The notes beneath the pieces are model-generated. The model searched no databases. It saw nothing but the letters and a program-made list of their open reading frames with translations, and had not been told where the DNA came from. Below are positions 1 to 6,524 of a stretch of 10,854 nt of DNA, one piece after another (position 1 is the first letter of the stretch; each line of letters begins with the position of its first letter). The stretch lies in assembly GCF_015207245.1 (NCBI RefSeq), contig NZ_JADEXF010000031.1:1-10854 (forward strand). The letters are read 5' to 3'. A program made the position numbers and the translations under genes. This DNA is from Nostoc cf. edaphicum LEGE 07299 (GTDB taxonomy: Bacteria > Cyanobacteriota > Cyanobacteriia > Cyanobacteriales > Nostocaceae).

Positions 1-33
1 CTACTATTATTTGGTAATATGTAAGTTCATTGC

Positions 34-57
34 TGGGGCAATTCATGAATTGCCCCA
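34..57. repeat. perfect 24-bp palindrome
   Basis: The two 12-base arms, starting TGGGGCAATTCA, are exact reverse complements with no spacer, and the centre is CATG. The site lies 84 bases beyond the stop codon of the helicase gene, on its downstream side. No T-run follows on either strand, so it is not a standard rho-independent terminator. It resembles the GC-arm palindromes dispersed in Nostocales intergenic DNA; that family assignment is from memory and was not searched. The rest of 1-140 holds nothing else I can support. Confidence 0.85.
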
Positions 58-140
58 ACACCATCCATTTTTGCGTAAGTACTGAGAGGAAAAGAGGCAC
101 AGAAATGATTAAATACTCTGTGTGCGTCAGAGCATCCTAT

Positions 141-2816
141 TTATTCAACCACCTCATTCACTGGGAATCTATCAATCAACTGCATCGCTCGATAGGCATT
201 ACGCAAGAAAGAGTCTGGCAAATAGGGAATGTGGGGTATCTGCGACAATAAATCCAAAGTTCTGCGTAAAATTCTCACTACATCGCCTTCATCCAAGGTA
301 GTGTTCTCGCAGAGTTCAGTCCACTCCATTCCCAGCGCCCATTGTTCGACTATGGCAATTAACTCAAATTCCAACCATATCGGCAGCGCTACGTTATACC
401 GCCGTTGTCGTTGGAACATTTGGTGACGAATTCCCCGCAATTTTTTCAAGGCTTCTGCCACTTCATTACTAAGGTCAAAGTTAACCTTGCTATCTGGACG
501 GGGCGTTTCCATCACCAAAGCCGCTGCTGCTGCTGCTAAATGATGCGGATCTAAATTGTCCAATTCACCACTAGCGAATACTAAACCCAGCCACAATTCA
601 TTTTCCCCTCGAATGGCGGCAGCGATTTGCCCTAATCGTGTGGGGACTAAGTTATCCAAAGCGTCAAAATGTTGCAGAATGGCGATTAAATTGAGAAATT
701 CTTCCCAATGACGTTGTGACTGTTGTTCTACTTGCCCTTGCAACTGTTCGAGTTCGGCTTCTAGTTCGACATAACGGGCCCGACGTTTGAAAAGCGTTGC
801 CGCATTGCCTGATTGATGTAGGGGATGAGCTTCTAATTGCTCTTGAACAGCTGTAACGTGACTGAGTTGTTCTGCTACTTCTGGTGCTAGATGCAAAGAT
901 TCTATCGGATTAGGAATACGCACAGCGATCGCAAAGCTTTCTTCGTTACCACGACGCGATTGTCCTGGCTTCAAAGGCATCTCTGGCGGTGGTAATACAT
1001 TAGGCGGCACTTCAATTCGCGGCAGTTCGGCATACAAATCGACTACATCCCCTGTGGTTGCGACATACCAGCGGTTATCGTGCCCCAAGCATACCAAGTA
1101 AGGAGCTTGACCAGAACCAGGCGATTTTCCGACTAAAACTGCCGTTACGGGTGAAGACACCATGATATTTTTACCCTTGAGACTCAACAGAGTTCCTGAC
1201 ACTGCAAAGCCCAACATCATCACCAATTCCTCTTGGCGGTCTTCCTGTGCTTGTTCTTGCAAGGTTTTCAATATCTGGCGTTCCACCTTTAGGCGTTGCC
1301 GCAATTTTTCATAAACAGCCAGTTCATTTTCATTAACTGCGGCGATTTGTTCATGAAGTTGAGCTAATTGGGTTTGCAATTCGGCAATCTCATCGTATTC
1401 TGGCCGTAAATGCAAGGTTGCCATGTACTGCCCAAAACTGCGCTCTATCAGTTCCCTGGTTTGCTCTAGGGTGTGGGTTTGCAGCAAGTTGAGTACCATG
1501 CCGTAACTAGGCGTAAACTGGCTTACTAGAGGGTCTGGCTTGGATGTTCCCAAATACGCCGCTTCTTTAGCTCCTTCAAAGGGAGTTTGGACTGTCACCA
1601 CATGACCTTGTTTATCCATCCCCCGGCGGCCTGCTCGTCCCGCCATTTGCAAAAATTCGGAAGCGTTTAACAGGCGGTGTCCAGTATCGGTACGTTTGGA
1701 AAGGGTAGAAATTACCGTTGTCCGGGCGGGCATATTAATTCCCGCTGCTAATGTCTCAGTGGCAAATACTACTTTAATCAGCCCTTGCTGAAATAGTTCT
1801 TCTACCAGTGCTTTCCAAGCAGGTAAAATCCCAGCGTGGTGGGCAGCAATTCCCCGGTACAGGGGTGCAATTTGTCCAGAACGTCCTGCTTCGGGATTGC
1901 GGGCTAAAAAGTCATCAATCTGTTGCCGCAAAATCTGAGACTCTTCATTATTTACCAGCCATAAATCACCCACTTCCGCCACGGCTTTATCACATCCCCG
2001 GCGGCTAAAGATAAAGTAAATTGCTGGTAGCATATCCCGTTGCTCTAATTGGCTAAGGATAAAAATTATACCCGGAGCTTCAGGTCTGCCATTTCTCCCC
2101 CTATCCCTTTCTCCCCCTTTCCCCTTCTTCTTCTGAAGTCGGGGGTTAATTTTGGTTTTGCTATCATTCAGCAGGGGAAATAACCCTTTGGGATTGCAAA
2201 AGTGGAATTCTAAGGGGACTGGGCGAAAATCGGAGTAAATCAGGTCAGTTGGGCCGTGAACGCGATTTAACCAGTCGGTGAGTTGATCGCTATTGGCAAC
2301 CGTTGCTGAGAGAGCTGCCAGTTGCACTTCACGGGGACAATAGATGATTGATTCTTCCCAAACTGTGCCGCGCTGGCGATCGTTCATGTAGTGGCACTCA
2401 TCAAGTATCACGGCTTCAACGTCTACTAATGAGATTCCAATTTGCCCAATGGGTGTGCCATAGAGCATATTTCGGAAAATTTCTGTGGTCATCACCAAAA
2501 TCGGTGCATCTCTGTTAATAGAAGCATCTCCAGTTAACAGCCCGACTCGATCGAACCCGAATTTTTCTCGAAAGTCACGTAATTTTTGATTCGACAGCGC
2601 CTTCAGGGGAGTAGTATAAAATACGCGTTTTCCTCGCGCTAGGGCGCGATAAATGGCGTATTCCCCGACTAATGTTTTGCCCGAACCTGTGGGGGCACAT
2701 ACAACTACGGAGCGCCCAGCGTTCAGGGACGCGATCGCTTCTTTTTGAAACTGATCCAGTTCAAAGGGAAATATAAACCCTAAGTCAAGTTCTGGAGACG
2801 GTGCAGGATAATTCAC
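141..2816 (-). CDS. Ski2-like DExH-box RNA helicase (DSHCT family)
   Basis: The 891-residue protein is a superfamily 2 ATP-dependent helicase of the Ski2/Mtr4 group, expected to unwind RNA in the cytoplasm during processing or decay. Helicase motifs are in order: Walker A APTGSGKT (41-48), TTPLKALSNQ (68-77), DEAH-equivalent DECH (139-142), SAT (170-172), FATETLAAGINMPAR (351-365) and QMAGRAGRRG (390-399). A long glutamine- and glutamate-rich region follows (about 480-740, probably the arch/stalk with coiled coil). The C-terminal part (about 745-891) fits a DSHCT helical domain. Residues 228-246 are a low-complexity K/G/R-rich loop between motifs III and IV. The start is GTG at 2814-2816, directly after an in-frame TGA, so it cannot be further upstream; no Shine-Dalgarno sequence is visible. 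Plant chloroplast ISE2 is a relative of such cyanobacterial helicases (family knowledge). The substrate cannot be read from sequence. Confidence 0.93.
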   Translation of the reverse strand: MNYPAPSPELDLGFIFPFELDQFQKEAIASLNAGRSVVVCAPTGSGKTLVGEYAIYRALARGKRVFYTTPLKALSNQKLRDFREKFGFDRVGLLTGDASINRDAPILVMTTEIFRNMLYGTPIGQIGISLVDVEAVILDECHYMNDRQRGTVWEESIIYCPREVQLAALSATVANSDQLTDWLNRVHGPTDLIYSDFRPVPLEFHFCNPKGLFPLLNDSKTKINPRLQKKKGKGGERDRGRNGRPEAPGIIFILSQLEQRDMLPAIYFIFSRRGCDKAVAEVGDLWLVNNEESQILRQQIDDFLARNPEAGRSGQIAPLYRGIAAHHAGILPAWKALVEELFQQGLIKVVFATETLAAGINMPARTTVISTLSKRTDTGHRLLNASEFLQMAGRAGRRGMDKQGHVVTVQTPFEGAKEAAYLGTSKPDPLVSQFTPSYGMVLNLLQTHTLEQTRELIERSFGQYMATLHLRPEYDEIAELQTQLAQLHEQIAAVNENELAVYEKLRQRLKVERQILKTLQEQAQEDRQEELVMMLGFAVSGTLLSLKGKNIMVSSPVTAVLVGKSPGSGQAPYLVCLGHDNRWYVATTGDVVDLYAELPRIEVPPNVLPPPEMPLKPGQSRRGNEESFAIAVRIPNPIESLHLAPEVAEQLSHVTAVQEQLEAHPLHQSGNAATLFKRRARYVELEAELEQLQGQVEQQSQRHWEEFLNLIAILQHFDALDNLVPTRLGQIAAAIRGENELWLGLVFASGELDNLDPHHLAAAAAALVMETPRPDSKVNFDLSNEVAEALKKLRGIRHQMFQRQRRYNVALPIWLEFELIAIVEQWALGMEWTELCENTTLDEGDVVRILRRTLDLLSQIPHIPYLPDSFLRNAYRAMQLIDRFPVNEVVE
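2097..2124 (-). other. G-quadruplex motif in helicase coding strand
   Basis: On the minus (coding) strand there are four G-runs of 4, 5, 3 and 5 bases, separated by 3, 5 and 3 bases, which meets the usual G3+N1-7 pattern. It lies in a longer purine-only stretch and contains an 11-base direct repeat (plus-strand TTTCTCCCCCT at 2092-2102 and 2108-2118). It encodes residues 231-240 of the helicase, inside its variable low-complexity loop. That the motif folds is inference. Confidence 0.6.
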
Positions 2817-2843
2817 TCAATCACATTTGCAACCAGATTGTTT

Positions 2844-2849
2844 ACTATA
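2844..2849 (-). promoter_or_regulatory. possible -10 box for the helicase gene
   Basis: On the minus strand this reads TATAGT, about 28 bases before the GTG start. The place where a -35 box should be (2867-2872) falls in the heptamer array and reads CAATGC, which is not a good match. Treat it as a weak candidate; the gene may instead be read through from proC, whose stop is 153 bases upstream. Confidence 0.25.
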
Positions 2850-2855
2850 CTAACG

Positions 2856-2894
2856 TTGGGCATTGGGCATTGGGCATTGGGCATTGGGCATTGG
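2856..2894 (+). repeat. TTGGGCA heptamer tandem array
   Basis: Five exact copies of TTGGGCA (2856-2890) are followed by a partial TTGG, with period 7. This is the style of short tandemly repeated repetitive (STRR) heptamers known from filamentous cyanobacteria. The array gives five GGG runs spaced by CATT on the plus strand, a G-quadruplex pattern. It lies between the proC stop and the helicase start. A degenerate inverted copy of the unit follows at 2925-2962. Confidence 0.9.
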
Positions 2895-2924
2895 ATATTG
2901 CAAAACTCTTACTTAGTCTTCATT

Positions 2925-2962
2925 CCCCATCCGCTATGCCCCATGCCCAATGCCCCATTCCC
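2925..2962 (-). repeat. degenerate GGGCAT(T) array, inverted partner of the heptamer array
   Basis: Read on the minus strand, this has GGG-AAT-GGGG-CATT-GGG-CAT-GGGG (2962 to 2939) and a further GGGG at 2928-2925. It starts 7 bases beyond the proC stop codon. Its C-runs on the plus strand can pair with the G-runs of 2856-2894 to form an imperfect hairpin with a loop of about 30 bases. No T-run follows, so it is terminator-like at most. Confidence 0.75.
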
Positions 2963-2969
2963 TAGTGTC

Positions 2970-3788
2970 TCATTTTCCCAGCTCTTGCGATCGCTCTGTG
3001 GCAGCTTTGACTGCTTCAATTAAAGCGGAACGAAATTTTGCCTGTTCTAGCTTGGCAATCCCGGCAATGGTTGTACCGCCGGGACTGGTAACGCGATCTT
3101 TGAGTTCTGCTGGGTGCATTTTGGTTTCCTGCAACAGTTTCGCTGTTCCCAGTACGGTTTGCAAGGCTAGTTGATTAGCAATTGTTCTAGGTAAACCTGC
3201 GGCTACTCCGCCATCTGCAAGCGCTTCTACCATGAGCGCCACGTAAGCGGGGCCGCTACCAGATAGCCCTGTAACTGCATCCATCAGCCCTTCTGAAACT
3301 TCTACGACTTCACCCACAGCAGAAAAAACTTGCTGTGCTATTTGGTGATGCTTGGCATTGGTATATGCACCTAAACAAATCGCTGTAACTCCTGCTCCCA
3401 CTGTTGCCGGGGTGTTGGGCATTGCTCTAATCACTGGCAATTGCACAAACGCTGCTTCTAGCTGACTTAAGGGCACACCCGCCAAAATAGAAATAATTAA
3501 GGGTGTATGTTCTCTATTAAGAATATCAATATGTGCTAATTCTTGAGCGATCGCGCTAAACACCTGCGGTTTCACCGCCAAAAATAGAACTTCTTTTGCT
3601 TCGGTGAAAACCCGGCTATTATCTGTCGTCACAGCAACACCGTATTGCTGCTTTAAAAAATCTAAGCGTGAAGATAGCGGTTCGCTAACTATGACTTCTG
3701 ATGATTGATAAATTCCACGCGCGATAAGGCGGGATAAGAGCGCTTCTCCCATTACCCCACCACCAATTAAGCCAAATTTTATAGTCAT
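2970..3788 (-). CDS. proC: pyrroline-5-carboxylate reductase
   Basis: This cytoplasmic enzyme reduces 1-pyrroline-5-carboxylate to L-proline with NAD(P)H, the last step of proline synthesis. The 272-residue length is typical. Residues 6-17 (GLIGGGVMGEAL) are the Rossmann nucleotide-binding loop. AVKPQ (71-75) and RAMPNTP (121-127) are conserved core motifs. TGLSGSGPAY (173-182) and DRVTSPGGTT (231-240) form the C-terminal dimer and active-site region with the family signature. The ATG at 3786-3788 is fixed by the position of the Rossmann strand five residues in. This ATG lies inside a heptamer repeat array and has no Shine-Dalgarno sequence. The gene follows sepF by 106 bases on the same strand, so the two may be cotranscribed. 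Confidence 0.96.
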   Translation of the reverse strand: MTIKFGLIGGGVMGEALLSRLIARGIYQSSEVIVSEPLSSRLDFLKQQYGVAVTTDNSRVFTEAKEVLFLAVKPQVFSAIAQELAHIDILNREHTPLIISILAGVPLSQLEAAFVQLPVIRAMPNTPATVGAGVTAICLGAYTNAKHHQIAQQVFSAVGEVVEVSEGLMDAVTGLSGSGPAYVALMVEALADGGVAAGLPRTIANQLALQTVLGTAKLLQETKMHPAELKDRVTSPGGTTIAGIAKLEQAKFRSALIEAVKAATERSQELGK

Positions 3789-3834
3789 TAGTCATTAGTC
3801 ATTAGTCATTGGTCATTAGTCGTTTGTCATTTGT
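3786..3834 (-). repeat. heptamer array covering the proC start codon
   Basis: Seven tandem 7-base units lie on the plus strand: four copies of CATTAGT with one CATTGGT interposed (3786-3820), then CGTTTGT and CATTTGT. On the minus strand they read as repeated ACTAATG, and the last one supplies the ATG of proC. Because the period is 7, successive ATGs fall in different frames. The ATG 21 bases upstream is in frame with proC but meets TAA after four codons, so it cannot start the protein. Confidence 0.9.
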
Positions 3835-3866
3835 CACCATGAGCAAAACCCAGGACAAATGACAAA
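3823..3866. repeat. 13-bp stem-loop between sepF and proC
   Basis: TTTGTCATTTGTC (3823-3835) is the exact reverse complement of 3854-3866, with an 18-base loop. The right arm continues as an inverted array of GACAAAT/GACAAAG/GACTAAC heptamers to 3881. The structure lies 28 bases after the sepF stop and 34 bases before the proC ATG in transcription order. It may stabilise the sepF mRNA end or separate the two genes. It lacks a terminal T-run on the minus strand. Confidence 0.75.
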
Positions 3867-3894
3867 GGACAAAGGACTAACTACTAATTTAACT

Positions 3895-4503
3895 TTATTG
3901 TGCCATCCGGTTAGTTTCGTTGCCCCAGGTTTGATTTGGAGTACCTGTTGTCGGACGAGAGGGACGGACTGGTGGTTGTGGTACTTCATGAAGAACGCCA
4001 CCTTGGGTACTAACTTGGACACAACTTGGTGTAAACAAAAAGATGCTCTCACCGATGCGCTCTTGATGTCCATCTAGTGCGTAAGTACCACCTGCGACAA
4101 AATCTACTGCTCGTTGAGCTTGATCTGGGTCCATGATTGTCAGATTTAATACCACTGACTTGCGTTCGCGCAACGCTTGAATTGCCTGGGGCATTTCTTC
4201 AAAGGTGCGTGGTTCGAGTACTAAAACTTCCGAAATTCCGTTAATTGCTCCTGGCATACCAATCACATTCCCCATTGGCTTTGAACCTGCGGTCATATCA
4301 TCTCCCATTGTAGGCACTGGTTCCCGCCAGCGTCGATTTTGAGCGGCTGGATTCTCTTGTGGTGCTGGCTGGGGATTTTCTTGCTGATACAGATTTTGGT
4401 AATTGTTATTATTATCTGTTTCTGGCTCTTCTTCGTAATACTCGTATTCTACTTGCTCATTTAGACCCACAAAGTCTCTAAGTTTGGAAAAAATGTTGTT
4501 CAT
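3895..4503 (-). CDS. sepF: cell division protein SepF
   Basis: SepF is a cytoplasmic, membrane-associated partner of FtsZ that tethers and aligns the Z-ring; in cyanobacteria, which lack FtsA, it is an important anchor (also called Cdv2). The 202-residue protein starts with a short amphipathic segment, [14 protein letters not shown] (1-14), fitting the membrane-targeting helix. An acidic, asparagine-, glutamine- and proline-rich linker follows (about 18-65). The SepF core domain (about 90-175) includes the segments [20 protein letters not shown] and [23 protein letters not shown] proline-rich tail ends the protein. The ATG at 4501-4503 has a good ribosome binding site, and there is an in-frame TAA upstream with no other start codon between. 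Its neighbours pipY and proC match the conserved context of sepF in many bacteria. Confidence 0.95.
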   Translation of the reverse strand: MNNIFSKLRDFVGLNEQVEYEYYEEEPETDNNNNYQNLYQQENPQPAPQENPAAQNRRWREPVPTMGDDMTAGSKPMGNVIGMPGAINGISEVLVLEPRTFEEMPQAIQALRERKSVVLNLTIMDPDQAQRAVDFVAGGTYALDGHQERIGESIFLFTPSCVQVSTQGGVLHEVPQPPVRPSRPTTGTPNQTWGNETNRMAQ

Positions 4504-4513
4504 TGTGTGTGTA

Positions 4514-4520
4514 CTCTCCT
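4514..4520 (-). promoter_or_regulatory. sepF ribosome binding site
   Basis: On the minus strand this reads AGGAGAG, with 10 bases between it and the ATG. It is the strongest Shine-Dalgarno match in the window; most other genes here show none. It supports the chosen sepF start. Confidence 0.75.
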
Positions 4521-4696
4521 GGTGCGAATAGCCTGTATTGACTTGGCTGAGGATTGATTGAGTTAAGAGCGGTCGCTACATCGGTGGATATTTCAGCAAC
4601 TGTATTGCTAGTTGTAGCCCATACTACGAGTTTTGGCGATGAACTGACACTTATTGGAAAGGTCTGTGCATCGCCTAAACATAATAATGAGTAAAG

Positions 4697-4702
4697 ATTA
4701 TA
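4697..4702 (-). promoter_or_regulatory. probable -10 box of a sepF promoter
   Basis: A perfect TATAAT reads on the minus strand. The hexamer 17 bases upstream, TTTCCT, matches the -35 consensus only in part. Transcription would start near 4690 and give a leader of about 185 bases before the sepF ATG. Confidence 0.4.
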
Positions 4703-4870
4703 TCCTAAGGTTTATCCGAAGGAAACTTCTTTATACCCCATTTTCTCTTGGCGATTGCTCTTGTCAATACTATATCCTTTGTTTCGGATTGCACCAGTCT
4801 GTTACAAAATTCTTGTCATCAAATCCTTAGCTTCTATTAATACTGAAGAGTAAGGCTGATGATTAATCGG

Positions 4871-5539
4871 CTAAGAGCGATCGCCAAACAATATGGTTCC
4901 TAATCGTACCATCGTTGCGCCTGCTTGCACTGCCAGTTCGTAGTCGCCTGACATACCCATAGATAGGTGCTGCATTTTAATATGCGACCAGTTTTGCTCC
5001 TGGATTTCTTTGGCTAGCTCGCGATTGCGATTAAACACATTGAAAATTTCAGAATCTTTTAATCCTGATGGCGGAATTGTCATCAAACCTTGAATTTGTA
5101 AATTTTTGTATTGATTGAGTGTGGGTAAATCAGCCAAAAGTTCTGGCACACTCCAACCAGACTTGTTGGGATCGGGGAGAATTTTCACTTGTAAGCAAAC
5201 CTGGGGACTCACTCCTAGCTGTTGCGCCAATTGGTCTAAGCGCTGTGCCAGCTTCAAATTATCCACGGAGTGAATCCAAGGGAAATGTTCAATGGCTTTT
5301 TTGGCTTTATTGCTTTGCAAATGTCCAATAAAGTGCCAGGTAATATCCGGTAAGTCTTGCAACTCGGCTTGTTTGCTGGCAGCTTCTTGGATACGACTTT
5401 CCCCGAAATCACGAATTCCTGCATTGTATGCAGACCGAATGGCCTGGGTAGAAACTTGCTTGCTAACAGCAATCAATTTGACTGAAGTTGGCAGTGAGGA
5501 ACGAATAGTAACAATACGTTCGGAAATCGAACTGTTCAT
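4871..5539 (-). CDS. pipY: PipY, PLP-binding homeostasis protein (YggS/PLPBP family)
   Basis: This 222-residue single-domain PLP-binding protein is a fold-type III barrel without known catalytic activity. The family is involved in homeostasis of pyridoxal phosphate and of amino and keto acids, in the cytoplasm. Lys27 in LIAVSKQ (22-28) is the expected Schiff-base lysine. Other family motifs are FGESRIQE (45-52), WHFIGHLQSNK (68-78), GLMTIPP (151-157), LSMGMSGDY (192-200, with the phosphate-binding Ser-Gly) and VRLGTILFG (211-219). The start ATG overlaps the TGA of pipX in ATGA, so the two are translationally coupled and form the pipXY operon known from cyanobacteria. The gene is usually called yggS outside cyanobacteria and ylmE in Bacillus. 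A HIP1 octamer covers its last codons. Confidence 0.95.
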   Translation of the reverse strand: MNSSISERIVTIRSSLPTSVKLIAVSKQVSTQAIRSAYNAGIRDFGESRIQEAASKQAELQDLPDITWHFIGHLQSNKAKKAIEHFPWIHSVDNLKLAQRLDQLAQQLGVSPQVCLQVKILPDPNKSGWSVPELLADLPTLNQYKNLQIQGLMTIPPSGLKDSEIFNVFNRNRELAKEIQEQNWSHIKMQHLSMGMSGDYELAVQAGATMVRLGTILFGDRS

Positions 5540-5814
5540 TGGAAGGTGCGCTGGAAAACACTCTGAAGCTGATCGTACTCCTGAGAATGCCCACTGCGCC
5601 GCAGGGTACGTAAGCGATTTTCCAACATCATTCTCGCCTCAGTACGTCCTAGAGACTGGAATTTAACACCTTTAACGTCATTTGCCACCAAAAAAAATAA
5701 GCGCTGGGCATAAAGTGTGGTGAACAAATCCTGGTTTTCATCAACCATACAGATTTTGTAGAGTAAACCCCAAGTTGGATGGTTTATGTAAGTTTCTGCG
5801 TTTTCTGGATTCAT
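5536..5814 (-). CDS. pipX: PipX, PII- and NtcA-binding co-activator
   Basis: PipX binds either the PII signalling protein, when nitrogen is ample, or the transcription factor NtcA, when 2-oxoglutarate is high, where it acts as co-activator. The protein is 92 residues; the Synechococcus elongatus protein is about 89. An N-terminal Tudor-like beta domain (about 1-55) carries YINHPTWGLLY (9-19) and TTLYAQRLFFLVA (32-44). Two C-terminal helices follow (about 58-92), including LGRTEARMMLENRLR. By alignment from memory, Glu7 and Tyr35 correspond to S. elongatus Glu4 and Tyr32, the latter a contact for both partners, so the key residues are kept. The gene is preceded by 819 bases without a recognised gene, has its own likely promoter, and overlaps pipY by 4 bases. 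No Shine-Dalgarno sequence is visible. Confidence 0.96.
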   Translation of the reverse strand: MNPENAETYINHPTWGLLYKICMVDENQDLFTTLYAQRLFFLVANDVKGVKFQSLGRTEARMMLENRLRTLRRSGHSQEYDQLQSVFQRTFQ

Positions 5815-5819
5815 TTAAG

Positions 5820-5840
5820 AGTCAAGGTGTAGTCAAGGTG
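5820..5840. repeat. two direct 10-base repeats in the pipX leader
   Basis: AGTCAAGGTG occurs at 5820-5829 and 5831-5840, giving an 11-base period, about one helical turn. The pair covers the predicted transcription start and the 5' leader of pipX, directly before the ATG. Direct repeats in this position could be a repressor site, or chance. Confidence 0.6.
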
Positions 5841-5844
5841 GAAG

Positions 5845-5873
5845 TATATATATCTTTTCGCAGTAAATTCCAA
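5845..5873 (-). promoter_or_regulatory. likely pipXY promoter
   Basis: On the minus strand there is TTGGAA (5868-5873), 17 bases, then TATATA (5845-5850). Transcription would begin near 5838, giving a leader of about 24 bases. The -10 lies in a TA run, so its register is uncertain by two bases. I looked for an NtcA box (GTA-N8-TAC) nearby and found none. Confidence 0.45.
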
Positions 5874-5918
5874 ACATTCAGACGATAATACCAACATTCG
5901 TCAGAATATTTGGTTAAA

Positions 5919-6032
5919 ATGCGAAGCTGCGGTTACGAAGACCTCGATCTAGTTCCTAATGGGCAGATGAAGCTAGTGGTAGTGAAGCGTAATGGTACAA
6001 CAGAAGCCGCGAAGCGTAGATTCAAAGAGTAG
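5919..6032 (+). CDS. possible 37-residue small protein, unknown function
   Basis: This ORF was read directly from the sequence. It starts at ATG 5919, ends at TAG 6030-6032, and encodes 37 residues including CGYEDLDLVPNG (4-15) and KLVVVKRNG (18-26), with a basic C-terminal end. The composition resembles a beta strand followed by a charged helix more than random translation does. The frame is open upstream to TAA at 5886, so a TTG at 5910 is an alternative start. No Shine-Dalgarno sequence is evident. It is divergent from pipX, with 104 bases between the two starts. I do not recognise the family. It could be a real small protein, the remnant of a larger gene, or chance. Confidence 0.3.
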   Translation: MRSCGYEDLDLVPNGQMKLVVVKRNGTTEAAKRRFKE

Positions 6033-6230
6033 AGGCTGTTTGACAAATATCACCATCTGCTTTGGTGACTTCAATTTAGCAATCTGTAGGGACAAGGCAC
6101 AAAATATTGCCACTCCTCTGGTTGAAAGTTCGACGTGGGAAGGAAAAACACCCTTTGAAGTTCCCAACGGCAACGGCGCATTTTTCAACTTCTTTCCATA
6201 CTGCCACAACTGTCGCCCAATGGCACAAAA

Positions 6231-6254
6231 TTGGGATTGGGGATTGGGGACTGG
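6231..6254 (+). repeat. 7-base-period GGGATTG repeat
   Basis: Three diverged units of a TTGGGGA-like heptamer run in tandem, giving G-runs of 3, 4, 4 and 2. It is the same style as the array at 2856-2894 but with a different unit. It accounts for the Gly/Ile/Trp-rich translations of the chance ORFs here. Confidence 0.7.
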
Positions 6255-6524
6255 AAAGAAAACTACCATTTATGCAAAAGGTCTATTGATTATCTAGTAT
6301 TTTCAGTGGTGCAATTTGTGCCTGAGCGTTGTGCAGAGATTCATCAGGGTACTCGGTCAAAAATCTTAAGATTAGTTTTTAATGTTCGCGTAACGCTGGT
6401 TAATAGCTAAAATCTACAGGAAATGGTAGGGGATCGATTTTATGGCTGGGTAGCTGTTCAATTTACCCTACCATATCGTTACCTATAAGCTCAATACGGT
6501 TCGGTTAAGGCAAGAGACGCGATG

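Larger units (their letters stand above)
4504..4870. other. 367-base interval upstream of sepF
   Basis: This interval separates the pipY stop from the sepF start. It contains a sepF ribosome binding site, a probable -10 box and a possible leader of about 190 bases, with a 24-codon minus-strand ORF at 4608-4682. A TTGACA hexamer also reads on the minus strand at 4762-4767, but the nearest TATA-like box is 26 bases away, too far for a normal promoter. No RNA gene or longer ORF is recognisable. Confidence 0.6.

Noticed and set aside
2838..3023. 61-codon frame with a repeated Gly-Ile-Gly-His-Trp sequence
   Set aside because: It is the translation of the TTGGGCA array and enters proC on the opposite strand.
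3834..4077. Plus- and minus-strand frames of 72-79 codons at the sepF end
   Set aside because: They are other-frame readings of sepF and of the heptamer array.
4762..4767. TTGACA as the -35 box of sepF
   Set aside because: The nearest TATAAA is 26 bases away, outside the usable spacer range, and the 17-base position reads AAAATG.
5292..5666. 124-codon plus-strand frame across pipX/pipY
   Set aside because: It is antisense to two well-recognised genes and has no motif of its own.
5815..5990. NtcA binding site upstream of pipX
   Set aside because: No GTA-N8-TAC or close variant with a well-placed -10 box was found.
5973..6297. Open frames of 98-101 codons on both strands between ecfT and pipX
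   Set aside because: They overlap each other antiparallel, run through a G-rich heptamer repeat, start with no ribosome binding site and resemble no family I know.
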